Shown here in pieces: positions 1 to 6,977 of a DNA stretch of 12,665 nt. Source of the DNA: JAJZOM01 sp046703545 (lineage in GTDB: Archaea > Thermoplasmatota > Thermoplasmata > Thermoplasmatales > Thermoplasmataceae); assembly GCA_046703545.1 (NCBI GenBank), contig JBJKSX010000046.1:1-12665 (forward strand). The letters run 5' to 3'. The position numbers were made by a program, and so were the translations under genes. The notes below the pieces were generated by a model. It was given only the letters and a program-made list of their open reading frames with translations, was not told where the DNA came from and did no database searches. The first letter of the stretch is position 1, and every line of letters begins with the position of its first letter.

Positions 1-1664
1 GTGTAGTTTGCAAAGGCTCCGAAGTTAATTGTTGCATTGTAGCTGTTGTAGTCGTTTGTCTGAACAGCGTTGTCTAATTTCCAGGTGTAGTTGAGTGCCT
101 TAGCATAGTTGTCTGTCTGATCCTGAACTGCAGGATTATAGAACGCATTGGAAAGGTTGAAAGAGACTGCAGTGTTTGTTGGCACTATGAACACAGCAGA
201 TGTGCTGTTGCTCGCCACAAGGTAGTTTGAAGGCGTTGTGTTATTCCAGAATAGGTTTATCTGTGAAGCTGTTACAATTGGCTGATTCGCTGTGTTGAAT
301 ACTAGGTTAACAAAACCGCTTGTTGCCTGCGGAATTAATTTTACAGGGCTGACAAACGTCTTTACCTGGGAAACAGGTGAAGCCAGGGACAGGCCTGGTA
401 TGTTATAATTGAAGTTGTAGTTATAAAACAGAGAGCCAGTGTTGTACTGCGTTCCCTGGGCAAATAGCTTCACTGAAAATCCACCTGCAAGGCTTGCCGA
501 TGTCACGTTCATGTTCTGGAAAGTATAGTTGACCACCGCGTTAAATCCGGCCGCGGTCAATGTAGCTGATGTTACAACATTGGTTGATATCTGCTTATAG
601 TTGTATCCATTCACAAGAATTGAATAGTCCGAGTAGTTTCCGACCAGCCCGTTCACATATCCCTGGGAGTATGGCTGTTGAGAGGCAAAAGTGTCAAAGT
701 AATTCTGCCAGTATAATGAACCAACTGTTGCATTTGGAAGGAATGGAACTGCTGTAGAGTTGCCCAAGTTGTATGTAACTGTCAGGTAAAGGTAACCTGG
801 GTTGTTTCCAAGAGTGTAATTATATGTTACGTTGCTGCTTGCCTTGCTCAGAACATAATTGTTCTGGCCGGCTTGATAATCAACTGGCTTGTAACCGTTA
901 GCAGAAATCACATAATTGGTTGCCGCGCCTTTTACAAACTGGAATGCCCCGTCAGTGAAAGGCATAACTGTGTATGAATTTGCTGTCGTATTTATTGCAA
1001 TTATGTTGAAGTTGGGGACTGGCTGGCTGTTACTGGTTGAAACGAATCCTCCGATCAGGTTGCTGACAGAAGCGGCTGTGCTTAGGGCAAGGTTGCCCCC
1101 AACACCGTTGTGATAGGATGTGTTAGTGAATGTTCCAGATGTAACAGTTGCATAGAATCCAACAGAAGGCAGGCTCGCATTGAATGCGCCTGTTGTAGTA
1201 TTTGTCTCAAAGACAAAACCATTGAATGTTGAAAATGAAACCGTCGCGCCAGAAGAAGCCCCGGATACTGTTACAGCAACCTGGTGTGTAGCATAAGCTG
1301 ACGAATCCAAGTTTACAGTTTGCGTGCTTGTGCTGGTGACATTTACCATTTCACTTATTCCATTGACAATGGCACCATTGACCACGTATGGCTGCAATGT
1401 GAATATGTAGCTTCCAAAAGGCAGGGTGTACTGGCTTATTGCGCCACTCAACGTCGTTACCTGGTACCCTGACAATGTACTGACCGTTACTGTTGCTCCT
1501 ATTGCAGGTAGACCCAGATAGGACGCGTGATACGTCACTGTCCCTTTCTGAGGAGTTATAGCTGTACTATTCCCTGCTATGGCTAATGCACTCCCTAGAA
1601 CCAGGAGCGTCATTACTATTGCTATTAAGCTGTTTCTGTGCAATGCTATCTTCCTCGCGTGCAT
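1..1664 (-). CDS. Large secreted Asn/Thr/Ser-rich surface protein (3' end outside window)
   Basis: The reading frame is open for 554 codons from the ATG at 1664 to the window edge with no stop, so the C-terminus is missing. Residues 1-30 form a signal peptide: a basic start (HARK, then HRN), a hydrophobic run (LIAIVMTLLVLG), then SALAIA as a likely cleavage site. The mature part has no cysteine seen and is rich in Asn, Thr, Ser, Tyr and Gly, with about 18 N-x-S/T sequons, as expected for a glycosylated archaeal exoprotein. It looks like a string of beta-sandwich modules. Around residues 40-90 and 230-280 there are stretches resembling carboxypeptidase-regulatory-like or PEGA folds (for example LPFGSYIFTLQP and TDGAFQFVKGAATNYVISA). 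An S-layer component, adhesin or secreted-enzyme scaffold are all possible. No catalytic motif is visible, so the function is unknown. The start is supported by a TATA-like box 24 bases upstream, which implies a leaderless mRNA. Confidence 0.85.
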   Translation of the reverse strand, partial: MHARKIALHRNSLIAIVMTLLVLGSALAIAGNSTAITPQKGTVTYHASYLGLPAIGATVTVSTLSGYQVTTLSGAISQYTLPFGSYIFTLQPYVVNGAIVNGISEMVNVTSTSTQTVNLDSSAYATHQVAVTVSGASSGATVSFSTFNGFVFETNTTTGAFNASLPSVGFYATVTSGTFTNTSYHNGVGGNLALSTAASVSNLIGGFVSTSNSQPVPNFNIIAINTTANSYTVMPFTDGAFQFVKGAATNYVISANGYKPVDYQAGQNNYVLSKASSNVTYNYTLGNNPGYLYLTVTYNLGNSTAVPFLPNATVGSLYWQNYFDTFASQQPYSQGYVNGLVGNYSDYSILVNGYNYKQISTNVVTSATLTAAGFNAVVNYTFQNMNVTSASLAGGFSVKLFAQGTQYNTGSLFYNYNFNYNIPGLSLASPVSQVKTFVSPVKLIPQATSGFVNLVFNTANQPIVTASQINLFWNNTTPSNYLVASNSTSAVFIVPTNTAVSFNLSNAFYNPAVQDQTDNYAKALNYTWKLDNAVQTNDYNSYNATINFGAFANY

Positions 1665-1683
1665 CGGCTAAAGGAACGAGGCA

Positions 1684-1693
1684 ATATAAATAT
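1684..1693 (-). promoter_or_regulatory. TATA box of the secreted-protein gene
   Basis: On the minus strand this reads ATATTTATAT. Its centre lies about 24 bases before the ATG at 1664, which places transcription initiation at or next to the start codon. The spacing fits leaderless archaeal transcription. Confidence 0.6.
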
Positions 1694-1733
1694 TGTTATC
1701 AGGCTAGGAATTTCAAGGAAAACTTGCGTAACA

Positions 1734-1751
1734 GCCACTTCACATAGTGGC
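1734..1751. other. Short perfect hairpin downstream of rtcB
   Basis: GCCACT and AGTGGC form a perfect 6-bp stem around the 6-base loop TCACAT. It lies between the end of rtcB and the promoter of the secreted-protein gene. It could help end rtcB transcription or act as an operator. No clear T-tract follows on the minus strand, so neither role is established. Confidence 0.3.
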
Positions 1752-1793
1752 ATGAGGCTATATAAGGCAGGTCTCCGATAGGTGAATTCAGGG

Positions 1794-3230
1794 TTACCCT
1801 TTTACAACTCCAAGTGGAACCAATCTTGCCACAGGATCTGTGAGCCCAGCCCCGGTCACTGACTTGATCACTTCATCTATATCCTTGTAGCTCCCTGGGG
1901 CCTCTTCCGATATTACCCTGACATTCTGGGCGCGCAGGTAAATGCCCTTCGCCTCGAGCCTGGAGACAACTTCTCCGCTCCTGTAGGTTTCCAGTGATTT
2001 TTTTCTGCTCAGCCTTCTTCCGGCTCCGTGACAGCTGGAGCCAAATGATTTCTCCTCGTTCCCTTTGTTTCCCTTAAGAATGTAAGATGCCGTGCCCATG
2101 TCGCCTGGAATCAGGACTGGATGCCCGTGCACTGAAAAATGGCTGTCGGGCGAAAATCTGTTTCCGGCAAAAGCCCTTGTGGCACCTTTCCTGTGTACTA
2201 TCAGGTCCATCTTCTCCCCATCCACGGTATGTGATTCCTTCTTGGCCATATTGTGGGCAAGGCTGTAGACTATGCTGACATCTGAATCCGGGAATATTTT
2301 GTAGAATGCTTCCCTCACATTGTTGGCGATGACCTGCCTGTTCACGAAGCCATAATTTGCTGCAGAATTCATGGCCTGGTAATACTCGCTCCCAACCCTG
2401 GAAGAGAATTTTGCAGAAGTGAGCTGCCTGTCAACTGGATGAGTCACGACCCCCTCTTCGGTGGAATTGAGCCTCCTGATGAAGTCGGTTGCCACCTGAT
2501 GTCCCAGGCCTCTAGATCCAGTATGTATCATGACAGTTATCTGCTCCGCCTTGTTGATGCCAAAAGTGTTGGCTGCTTCCCTGTCCTCGATGGTGTCAAG
2601 TTTCTGTATCTCCAGGAAATGGTTGCCCGCGCCTAGAGTGCCTATCTGCTTCAGTCCCCGCTTCTTCGCGCTTTCAGAAATGAAGTTAGGGGAATTGTCC
2701 TTCATGTGCCCATTTTCTTCAGTGAACCTCACGTCATCCTTTGTGGCCATTCCCCTGTCAAGGCACCATTGAAGGCCCCCAGAAAGAATCTCATGCAGGT
2801 CCTCGGCGGTGACTTTTGTGCTGGTGCTCCCCATGCCGGACGGAACCCTCTTGAAAAGTTCATCCGTCAGTTCCCTGATGTGAGGTTCCACTTCCTCCAT
2901 TGTCAGGTCAGTCCTGACCAGTGAAACGCCGCAGTTGATATCGTACCCAACCCCTCCGGGAGATATTATGCCCTCCTCCGGCTCAAAAGCGGCCACGCCA
3001 CCTATTGGGAACCCGTATCCCCAGTGAATGTCAGGCATTGCCAGAGATGCTTTCACAATTCCCGGTAGCATCGCCACATTCACAACCTGCTGGAGTGACT
3101 GGTCGTTCCTGATCTCGTCCATCATTGACGGGCTTGAGTAAATGATGCCCGGGACATTCATCCTGCTGTCGTGCCCCGGATCAATCCTGTAAGTGAATCT
3201 GTCTACTTCCTGGACAGTTAAATCTTGCAT
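1794..3230 (-). CDS. rtcB: RNA-splicing ligase RtcB
   Basis: RtcB joins RNA ends carrying a 2',3'-cyclic phosphate (or 3'-phosphate) to 5'-OH ends, using GTP and Mn2+. In archaea it seals tRNA exons after intron removal and repairs cut RNA. The 478-residue length is normal for the family. The active-site residues are all visible: Asp97 and Cys100 in GVGYDINCGV, His204 in GAGNHFLE, His236 in IHTGSRGLGH, His326 in YSLAHNMA, and the guanylation histidine His401 in SSCHGAGRRLSR. The C-terminus ends in the usual family style (DPVARLVPLGVVKG). The ATG start gives the expected N-terminus before the PG-x-I segment, and an A/T-rich element sits about 27 bases upstream. No archease gene, its usual activator partner, is present in the window. 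The gene is monocistronic and is divergent from the small gene at 3342. Confidence 0.97.
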   Translation of the reverse strand: MQDLTVQEVDRFTYRIDPGHDSRMNVPGIIYSSPSMMDEIRNDQSLQQVVNVAMLPGIVKASLAMPDIHWGYGFPIGGVAAFEPEEGIISPGGVGYDINCGVSLVRTDLTMEEVEPHIRELTDELFKRVPSGMGSTSTKVTAEDLHEILSGGLQWCLDRGMATKDDVRFTEENGHMKDNSPNFISESAKKRGLKQIGTLGAGNHFLEIQKLDTIEDREAANTFGINKAEQITVMIHTGSRGLGHQVATDFIRRLNSTEEGVVTHPVDRQLTSAKFSSRVGSEYYQAMNSAANYGFVNRQVIANNVREAFYKIFPDSDVSIVYSLAHNMAKKESHTVDGEKMDLIVHRKGATRAFAGNRFSPDSHFSVHGHPVLIPGDMGTASYILKGNKGNEEKSFGSSCHGAGRRLSRKKSLETYRSGEVVSRLEAKGIYLRAQNVRVISEEAPGSYKDIDEVIKSVTGAGLTDPVARLVPLGVVKG

Positions 3231-3253
3231 AACATGACAATATGACTGATCGG

Positions 3254-3260
3254 GATTTAC
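3254..3260 (-). promoter_or_regulatory. Possible TATA-like element of rtcB
   Basis: The minus strand reads GTAAATC behind a purine-rich stretch (AGGAAAAAGA, resembling a BRE). It is centred about 27 bases before the rtcB ATG. It is a weak match; the spacing is the main support. Confidence 0.35.
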
Positions 3261-3312
3261 TCTTTTTCCTGAATTCCTTTTTGGTATCCAGCGAACCCAA
3301 GTACAATGTAAA

Positions 3313-3320
3313 GGTTAATA
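3313..3320 (+). promoter_or_regulatory. TATA-like element of the 74-residue ORF
   Basis: GGTTAATA preceded by GTAAA lies about 25 bases before the ATG at 3342. It shares the AAAGGTTA core of the better dppB promoter (AAAAAGGTTATATAG). The spacing predicts a leaderless transcript. Confidence 0.4.
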
Positions 3321-3341
3321 CGTGAAATTTCTCTTTCAAGA

Positions 3342-3566
3342 ATGTTGCCAAAAAAGATACAGCTCAAGGACCTTCCGGAAAGGCTCCGATTTGATGTCAG
3401 GCTGCAGATTTCCCTAAGAAGCAATGCTATCAACATCAGGAGCCACTACGAGGAACAATCGAGGTTCCAGAATTACATAAACGATAGGGAGGAAAAAATC
3501 AGAATACTCCTGAATGTGACTGAGAATCCAGAAATTTTTGATGGCGACAATCAATTGTACCCTTGA
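3342..3566 (+). CDS. Small hypothetical protein (74 aa)
   Basis: I do not recognise this protein. It is basic and helical-looking in its first half (PERLRFDVRLQISLRSNAI), charged in the middle (YINDREEKIRILL), and ends in an acidic tail (NPEIFDGDNQLYP). There is no signal peptide, cysteine motif or membrane segment. Support for a real gene is the leaderless-style promoter spacing, arginine codons like those of the neighbours (AGG, AGA), and the lack of a better gene on either strand between rtcB and the regulator at 3639. It could be a small nucleic-acid-binding or adaptor protein, but nothing in the sequence shows this. Confidence 0.55.
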   Translation: MLPKKIQLKDLPERLRFDVRLQISLRSNAINIRSHYEEQSRFQNYINDREEKIRILLNVTENPEIFDGDNQLYP

Positions 3567-3607
3567 AATTGAAGAAGGCCACTTCCAAGATATACTAAAC
3601 TTTGGCA

Positions 3608-3618
3608 ATAAATATATT
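3608..3618 (+). promoter_or_regulatory. TATA box of the wHTH regulator gene
   Basis: ATAAATATATT is centred about 26 bases before the ATG at 3639. It lies too close to an in-frame upstream ATG at 3624 for that codon to be transcribed normally, so this box decides the start. Confidence 0.6.
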
Positions 3619-3638
3619 GGGGAATGTTATTATGTCTC

Positions 3639-3965
3639 ATGGAACAAGTGAGTTCATTATTCAGAGAGATCAAGACAGACCTTGAAACAGTCAAGAGACA
3701 CCTTTCAATAATACAGACACTGCTGAGGGAACAGCCAGTGGGAATAATCAAGATCTCTCATGAAACCGGAATACCGGAACACAAGATCAGATATTCACTG
3801 AGAGTCCTTGAAAAAGAGGGACTCATTCTTCCTTCAAGGGAAGGGGCGATCCTGACCCCTGAGTTTCTGGAAAACAAGGACGCAATTGCCGATGAGGCAA
3901 GAATTCTGACGGAACAGATGAACGAGATGTATCACGAACTGAAGAACTCACTTGTGAAGAAATAG
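3639..3965 (+). CDS. Small winged-helix transcriptional regulator
   Basis: This 108-residue protein has a helix of about 30 residues, then a winged helix-turn-helix. Residues 34-46 (VGIIKISHETGIP) and 48-60 (HKIRYSLRVLEKE) fit the positioning and recognition helices, and GLILPSREGAILT fits the beta wing. Residues 76-105 are an acidic helix likely to dimerise as a coiled coil. The layout resembles small archaeal MarR/ArsR/PadR-like DNA-binding proteins, without a visible ligand or metal site. An in-frame ATG exists 15 bases upstream, but the TATA box spacing favours 3639. The target is unknown. The neighbouring GNAT and radical SAM genes have separate promoters, so a local regulatory role is only a guess. 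Confidence 0.8.
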   Translation: MEQVSSLFREIKTDLETVKRHLSIIQTLLREQPVGIIKISHETGIPEHKIRYSLRVLEKEGLILPSREGAILTPEFLENKDAIADEARILTEQMNEMYHELKNSLVKK

Positions 3966-4001
3966 CATTTTCACATGAGATGCTGCTGTACATGAAAATT
4001 G

Positions 4002-4007
4002 TTTATT
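4002..4007 (+). promoter_or_regulatory. TATA-like element of the GNAT gene
   Basis: TTTATT after AAAATTG would place initiation near 4030, leaving a short leader of about 15 bases before the ATG at 4045. The leader contains AGGTA 8-12 bases before the start, a possible weak ribosome binding site. Confidence 0.35.
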
Positions 4008-4044
4008 CCAACATCTAATCACGTCTGGGAAACAGGTACCTAAC

Positions 4045-4605
4045 ATGCTCTGGAAAGGAAGAAGCCCTTGGGAAAACAGCTTTGGCGAATACAGGATAAG
4101 GAGAGCTGACACCAGGGACGCCAAGGGTGTCATCAACTGCATGCAGAGCGTGATGGATGAGAGGGTCTTTCTTGTCAGCGAATATTATCTTTTGACCGAG
4201 AGGGGGGAGCAGGAAAGGATAAGGAGCCCTGATGATCTCACGGTTGTGGCTGAAAAGGAAGGCGAGATAGTGGGAGTCCTCACTGTCCAGAGAGGCATGT
4301 ACAGAAAGAACAGGCACACTGCCAATCTGGGAATTGCAATCAAGAGCGCTCACAGGAGAAAGGGACTGGGATCTGAGCTCATCTCCGCAGGAATAGAATG
4401 GTGCAAGGAGAATTTCATAAAAAAACTGAACCTGGAGGTGTTCTCATCAAACAAGGGGGCCATATCACTTTATGAAAAGATGGGTTTCTCAATTGAGGGC
4501 ATCAGGAAGAGCCAATTCATGATTGAGGGGACATACGTTGATGATGTTTTCATGACCATATGGCTTGGCAAAGACCGGGAAAGCCTTTCCGGAATTCTCA
4601 AGTGA
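4045..4605 (+). CDS. GNAT family N-acetyltransferase
   Basis: The product (186 residues) transfers an acetyl group from acetyl-CoA to an amine, probably on a protein or small molecule in the cytoplasm. The fold signatures are in order: beta strands around residues 15-20 (YRIRRA) and 64-80 (DLTVVAEKEGEIVGVLTV), a central strand NLGIAI, the acetyl-CoA pyrophosphate loop RRKGLG at 104-109 followed by a helix (SELISAGIEWCKEN), then the conserved strand LNLEVF, Asn136, and SLYEKMGF (141-148). The end (GTYVDDVFMTIWLG) is typical of the RimJ/RimL-like or YhhY-like branch, some of which act on protein N-termini or on amino acids. The substrate cannot be told from sequence. The first 14 residues precede the domain, and the chosen ATG is the only good start seen nearby. 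Confidence 0.88.
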   Translation: MLWKGRSPWENSFGEYRIRRADTRDAKGVINCMQSVMDERVFLVSEYYLLTERGEQERIRSPDDLTVVAEKEGEIVGVLTVQRGMYRKNRHTANLGIAIKSAHRRKGLGSELISAGIEWCKENFIKKLNLEVFSSNKGAISLYEKMGFSIEGIRKSQFMIEGTYVDDVFMTIWLGKDRESLSGILK

Positions 4606-4689
4606 TTGCGACAATAAATTGTGTGGCATTTCATTAATGTTGAAAAAGCCCGATTTTTGCACTAAATTAACAGATATACTCACAACAAG

Positions 4690-4697
4690 TTTATTAG
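4690..4697 (+). promoter_or_regulatory. TATA-like element of the radical SAM gene
   Basis: TTTATTAG is centred about 28 bases before the ATG at 4722. That spacing selects ATG 4722 over the in-frame TTG six bases upstream. Confidence 0.5.
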
Positions 4698-4721
4698 TTT
4701 AAAATATTACTGATATTGAAT

Positions 4722-5657
4722 ATGAAATCAATGATATGGAACATTGATTATTTTTGCAACCTAAGATGCAAAAGTTGTAATGCATGGCAGGGAAAGATAT
4801 TCTTCCCGGAAGAACTCATTGACAAGCATATCGCTGACATGAAGCGGAACAAGGTCAAGGTTGTATCACTCACAGGAGGGGAACCAACCCTTAACAAGTC
4901 CATTGAATCCATCCTGAGGAAACTCAAGGAAAATCATTTCATAACCCATATTGCAACCAATGGAACCAATCCGTATATCCTGAAGAAGATCGTCCCCTAC
5001 CTTGACGGCATGACGATCTCACTGGACAGCAACATTCCCGAGGAGCACAACGAATATCGTGGCCTGAAGATTTTTGACACCGTTGAAAAAACCATTAAGG
5101 AGAACCGTGGCAAGGTGAAGGTGCTCACCGCAAACGCGCTTGTTACAGATTTCAATTACTTCAAGGTGGGCGAGATGGTGGAACACGCCAACGAGGACCT
5201 TGGAGTTCCGCTCTCCATGTGCTTCCCGGACCAGAGCTCATACTATTTCCAGGATTTTCAGGTTTCCAACAAAATGATCAGGGAGGCTTTCTCATATGCA
5301 AGTGAAAATTACAACAACCACGTTTTCGGAAACACCAGGAGCTACTACAAGGAGGCAGTGGACTACATAGACGGAAAGCAGGTATCTCCGTGCAGGGCAG
5401 GACAGACTTCCTTCTACACCGACTACAGGGGAAAGGTCCACCCGTGCTTCACACACATGGAAGTTGTCATGAACAAGAAAGCAAACTGGGAGTATTACGA
5501 CAACCAGTGCAATGACTGCTTCACACAGTGCTTCAGGGAACCATCTATTGAGAACCCATTTGAGGACGTGAGGCTTGTTTCGAAAATATGGTGGTTCAAC
5601 CACGTGAAGAATCGCAAGACAGGAAACGGAATCGCGATCCCCTCACCTTCAAGTTGA
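4722..5657 (+). CDS. Radical SAM protein with SPASM/twitch-like C-terminal domain
   Basis: The 311-residue product is a radical SAM enzyme. Cys12, Cys16 and Cys19 (CNLRCKSC) are the CxxxCxxC ligands of the SAM-binding 4Fe-4S cluster, followed by the SAM-binding TGGEPT at 51-56 and ISLDS near 99-103. The C-terminal part has a second cysteine set: C224-x12-G-x4-C242, then C263-x2-C266-x3-C270. This matches the first half of a SPASM domain (C-x9-15-G-x4-C) with a shortened second half, so at least one auxiliary Fe-S cluster is likely. SPASM and twitch enzymes commonly modify peptides or proteins, or act in cofactor synthesis. The substrate here is unknown, and no precursor peptide or partner gene sits next to it. 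The frame can be extended six bases upstream to a TTG, but the ATG at 4722 has the better promoter spacing. Confidence 0.9.
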   Translation: MKSMIWNIDYFCNLRCKSCNAWQGKIFFPEELIDKHIADMKRNKVKVVSLTGGEPTLNKSIESILRKLKENHFITHIATNGTNPYILKKIVPYLDGMTISLDSNIPEEHNEYRGLKIFDTVEKTIKENRGKVKVLTANALVTDFNYFKVGEMVEHANEDLGVPLSMCFPDQSSYYFQDFQVSNKMIREAFSYASENYNNHVFGNTRSYYKEAVDYIDGKQVSPCRAGQTSFYTDYRGKVHPCFTHMEVVMNKKANWEYYDNQCNDCFTQCFREPSIENPFEDVRLVSKIWWFNHVKNRKTGNGIAIPSPSS

Positions 5658-5660
5658 ACC

Positions 5661-5686
5661 AAAACAACACTTTTTTCAATTGTTTT
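5661..5686 (+). terminator. Probable terminator of the radical SAM gene
   Basis: AAAACAA and TTGTTTT form a 7-bp A/T-rich stem just after the stop codon, and the loop contains a run of six T. Archaeal transcription often ends at such oligo-T tracts. The hairpin itself is weak. Confidence 0.4.
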
Positions 5687-5689
5687 GCC

Positions 5690-5730
5690 ACAGCCATTGT
5701 GTAATATCATGGCAATTGTACACTGGCTGT
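5690..5730. repeat. Imperfect dyad upstream of the dpp promoter
   Basis: ACAGCCA-TT-GTGTA (5690-5703) pairs with TACAC-TGGCTGT (5719-5730), giving 12 bp with a two-base bulge around a 15-base loop. The half-site ACAGCCA recurs in direct orientation at 5822-5828, about 30 bases before the dppB TATA box. The dyad could be an operator or a second transcription-stop hairpin for the gene upstream. Confidence 0.4.
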
Positions 5731-5843
5731 TTATCTAGATTTGAGTTTATTTATTAAAATCACAGGCAAATCAACAGTTTTTACCATATTCCCTAAATTA
5801 TATTGATGTCTAATTAACCGTACAGCCAATATTATGCTATATC

Positions 5844-5860
5844 CGAAAAAGGTTATATAG
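5844..5860 (+). promoter_or_regulatory. BRE/TATA promoter of the dpp operon
   Basis: The purine-rich CGAAAAAGG (BRE-like) is followed by TTATATAG, centred 32 bases before the dppB ATG. Initiation would fall near 5882-5884, giving a leader of only about six bases. It is the clearest promoter in the window and the only good one found for the operon. Confidence 0.65.
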
Positions 5861-5888
5861 CGAAATTACAATTTGGTTCGATCAACCT

Positions 5889-6965
5889 ATGGAATTGAGG
5901 TATTTCATTATTAGAAGGCTATTGCTGATAATACCTACCGCTCTGGGATTGACCATGCTTGTATTCATTATTATGAGCGGAATCCCGGTATCTTCATTGA
6001 CAGCTCCATTTTACAATCCACACAGCGGAGTACCAAGAGATATTCAGATGCACAACGCTGAAGTGCTGCTTGGAATCAGCTCCAATCCAGTGATATGGTA
6101 TTTCCATTATCTCGCCAACCTGATAAAGGGAAACTGGGGAATCATGACCCTTCCAGGTTATCCTTCATCCGTTATAGCTGCAATCGGCCTGGCCCTCCCC
6201 AACACAATACAGCTTGAAATATTCTCTGTCATTCTTTCACTGGGAATTTCAATTCCCCTGGGAACTTACATAGGTTCAAAACCCAACTCCCTGTCGGATC
6301 AGGGAGCAAGGATATTCACACTTACAGGTTACGCAATTCCGGCCTTCTGGCTTGCACTGCTGCTCCAGATTGTATTTGGGCGTGGTGTTCTAACTGGGAA
6401 TCCCCTTGGGGTGTTTCCCTTAACCGGATCGTTCAATCCGTTCCAGATACCTTCTCCAACTCCAACATGGTTCAATGGTGCGTACACTTTCCCCACACAC
6501 CTTTTCATATTTGACGCCCTGCTTCACGGGAACTTTGTGCTTGCTTGGGATGGGTTCATGCATATTGTGCTGCCCGTTCTGACGCTCACATACGTGCTCC
6601 TGGCAGGCATATTGAGATTTATCAGGGCAGGAATGGTGGACAATTCCAGGATGGATTTTGTCAAGACTGCCCGTGCAAAGGGTGTTCCCGAAAAAATCGT
6701 CATAAAGAGGCACGTGAGAAAGAATGCGCTCATCCCAACAATTACAGTAATGGGATTGCTGATTGCATTCCTGCTGAATGGGACTGTGCTTGTTGAATAC
6801 GTTTTCCTTTACCCGGGGATGGGATTCCTTGAAGTCCAGGCCCTTCTTACACAACAGGTGTATGGTATCATTAGCACGACCCTGATTTTCGGGGCAGTAC
6901 TGATGGTTACAAACCTGATAGTTGACCTTATTTATGCACTTATAGACCCGAGGATAAGATATTGA
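5889..6965 (+). CDS. dppB: Dipeptide/oligopeptide ABC transporter permease DppB
   Basis: This is one of the two channel-forming subunits of a peptide importer in the cell membrane. The 358-residue protein begins with the family-typical first membrane helix (YFIIRRLLLIIPTALGLTML, residues 5-24). After an extracytoplasmic loop it has further helices at about 104-128, 142-165, 222-246, 283-305 and 328-352. The cytoplasmic EAA loop, which docks on the ATPase, is visible near 254-283 (FVKTARAKGVPEKIVIKRHV). The stretch LVEYVFLYPGMG is a hallmark of DppB/OppB. The loop at 166-205 is longer than in many bacterial homologues. It is the first gene of the operon, and its stop is 12 bases before dppC. 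The substrate class (short peptides) follows from the family; the exact specificity is not visible. Confidence 0.95.
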   Translation: MELRYFIIRRLLLIIPTALGLTMLVFIIMSGIPVSSLTAPFYNPHSGVPRDIQMHNAEVLLGISSNPVIWYFHYLANLIKGNWGIMTLPGYPSSVIAAIGLALPNTIQLEIFSVILSLGISIPLGTYIGSKPNSLSDQGARIFTLTGYAIPAFWLALLLQIVFGRGVLTGNPLGVFPLTGSFNPFQIPSPTPTWFNGAYTFPTHLFIFDALLHGNFVLAWDGFMHIVLPVLTLTYVLLAGILRFIRAGMVDNSRMDFVKTARAKGVPEKIVIKRHVRKNALIPTITVMGLLIAFLLNGTVLVEYVFLYPGMGFLEVQALLTQQVYGIISTTLIFGAVLMVTNLIVDLIYALIDPRIRY

Positions 6966-6977
6966 GAGTGATGTTAA

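Noticed and set aside
3624..3638. Upstream in-frame ATG of the wHTH regulator
   Set aside because: It sits only about 11 bases from the TATA box centre, likely upstream of the transcription start.
5709..5738. Nine-codon frame after the radical SAM gene as a possible peptide substrate
   Set aside because: It is too short, has no ribosome site, and overlaps the dyad. Chance occurrence is likely.
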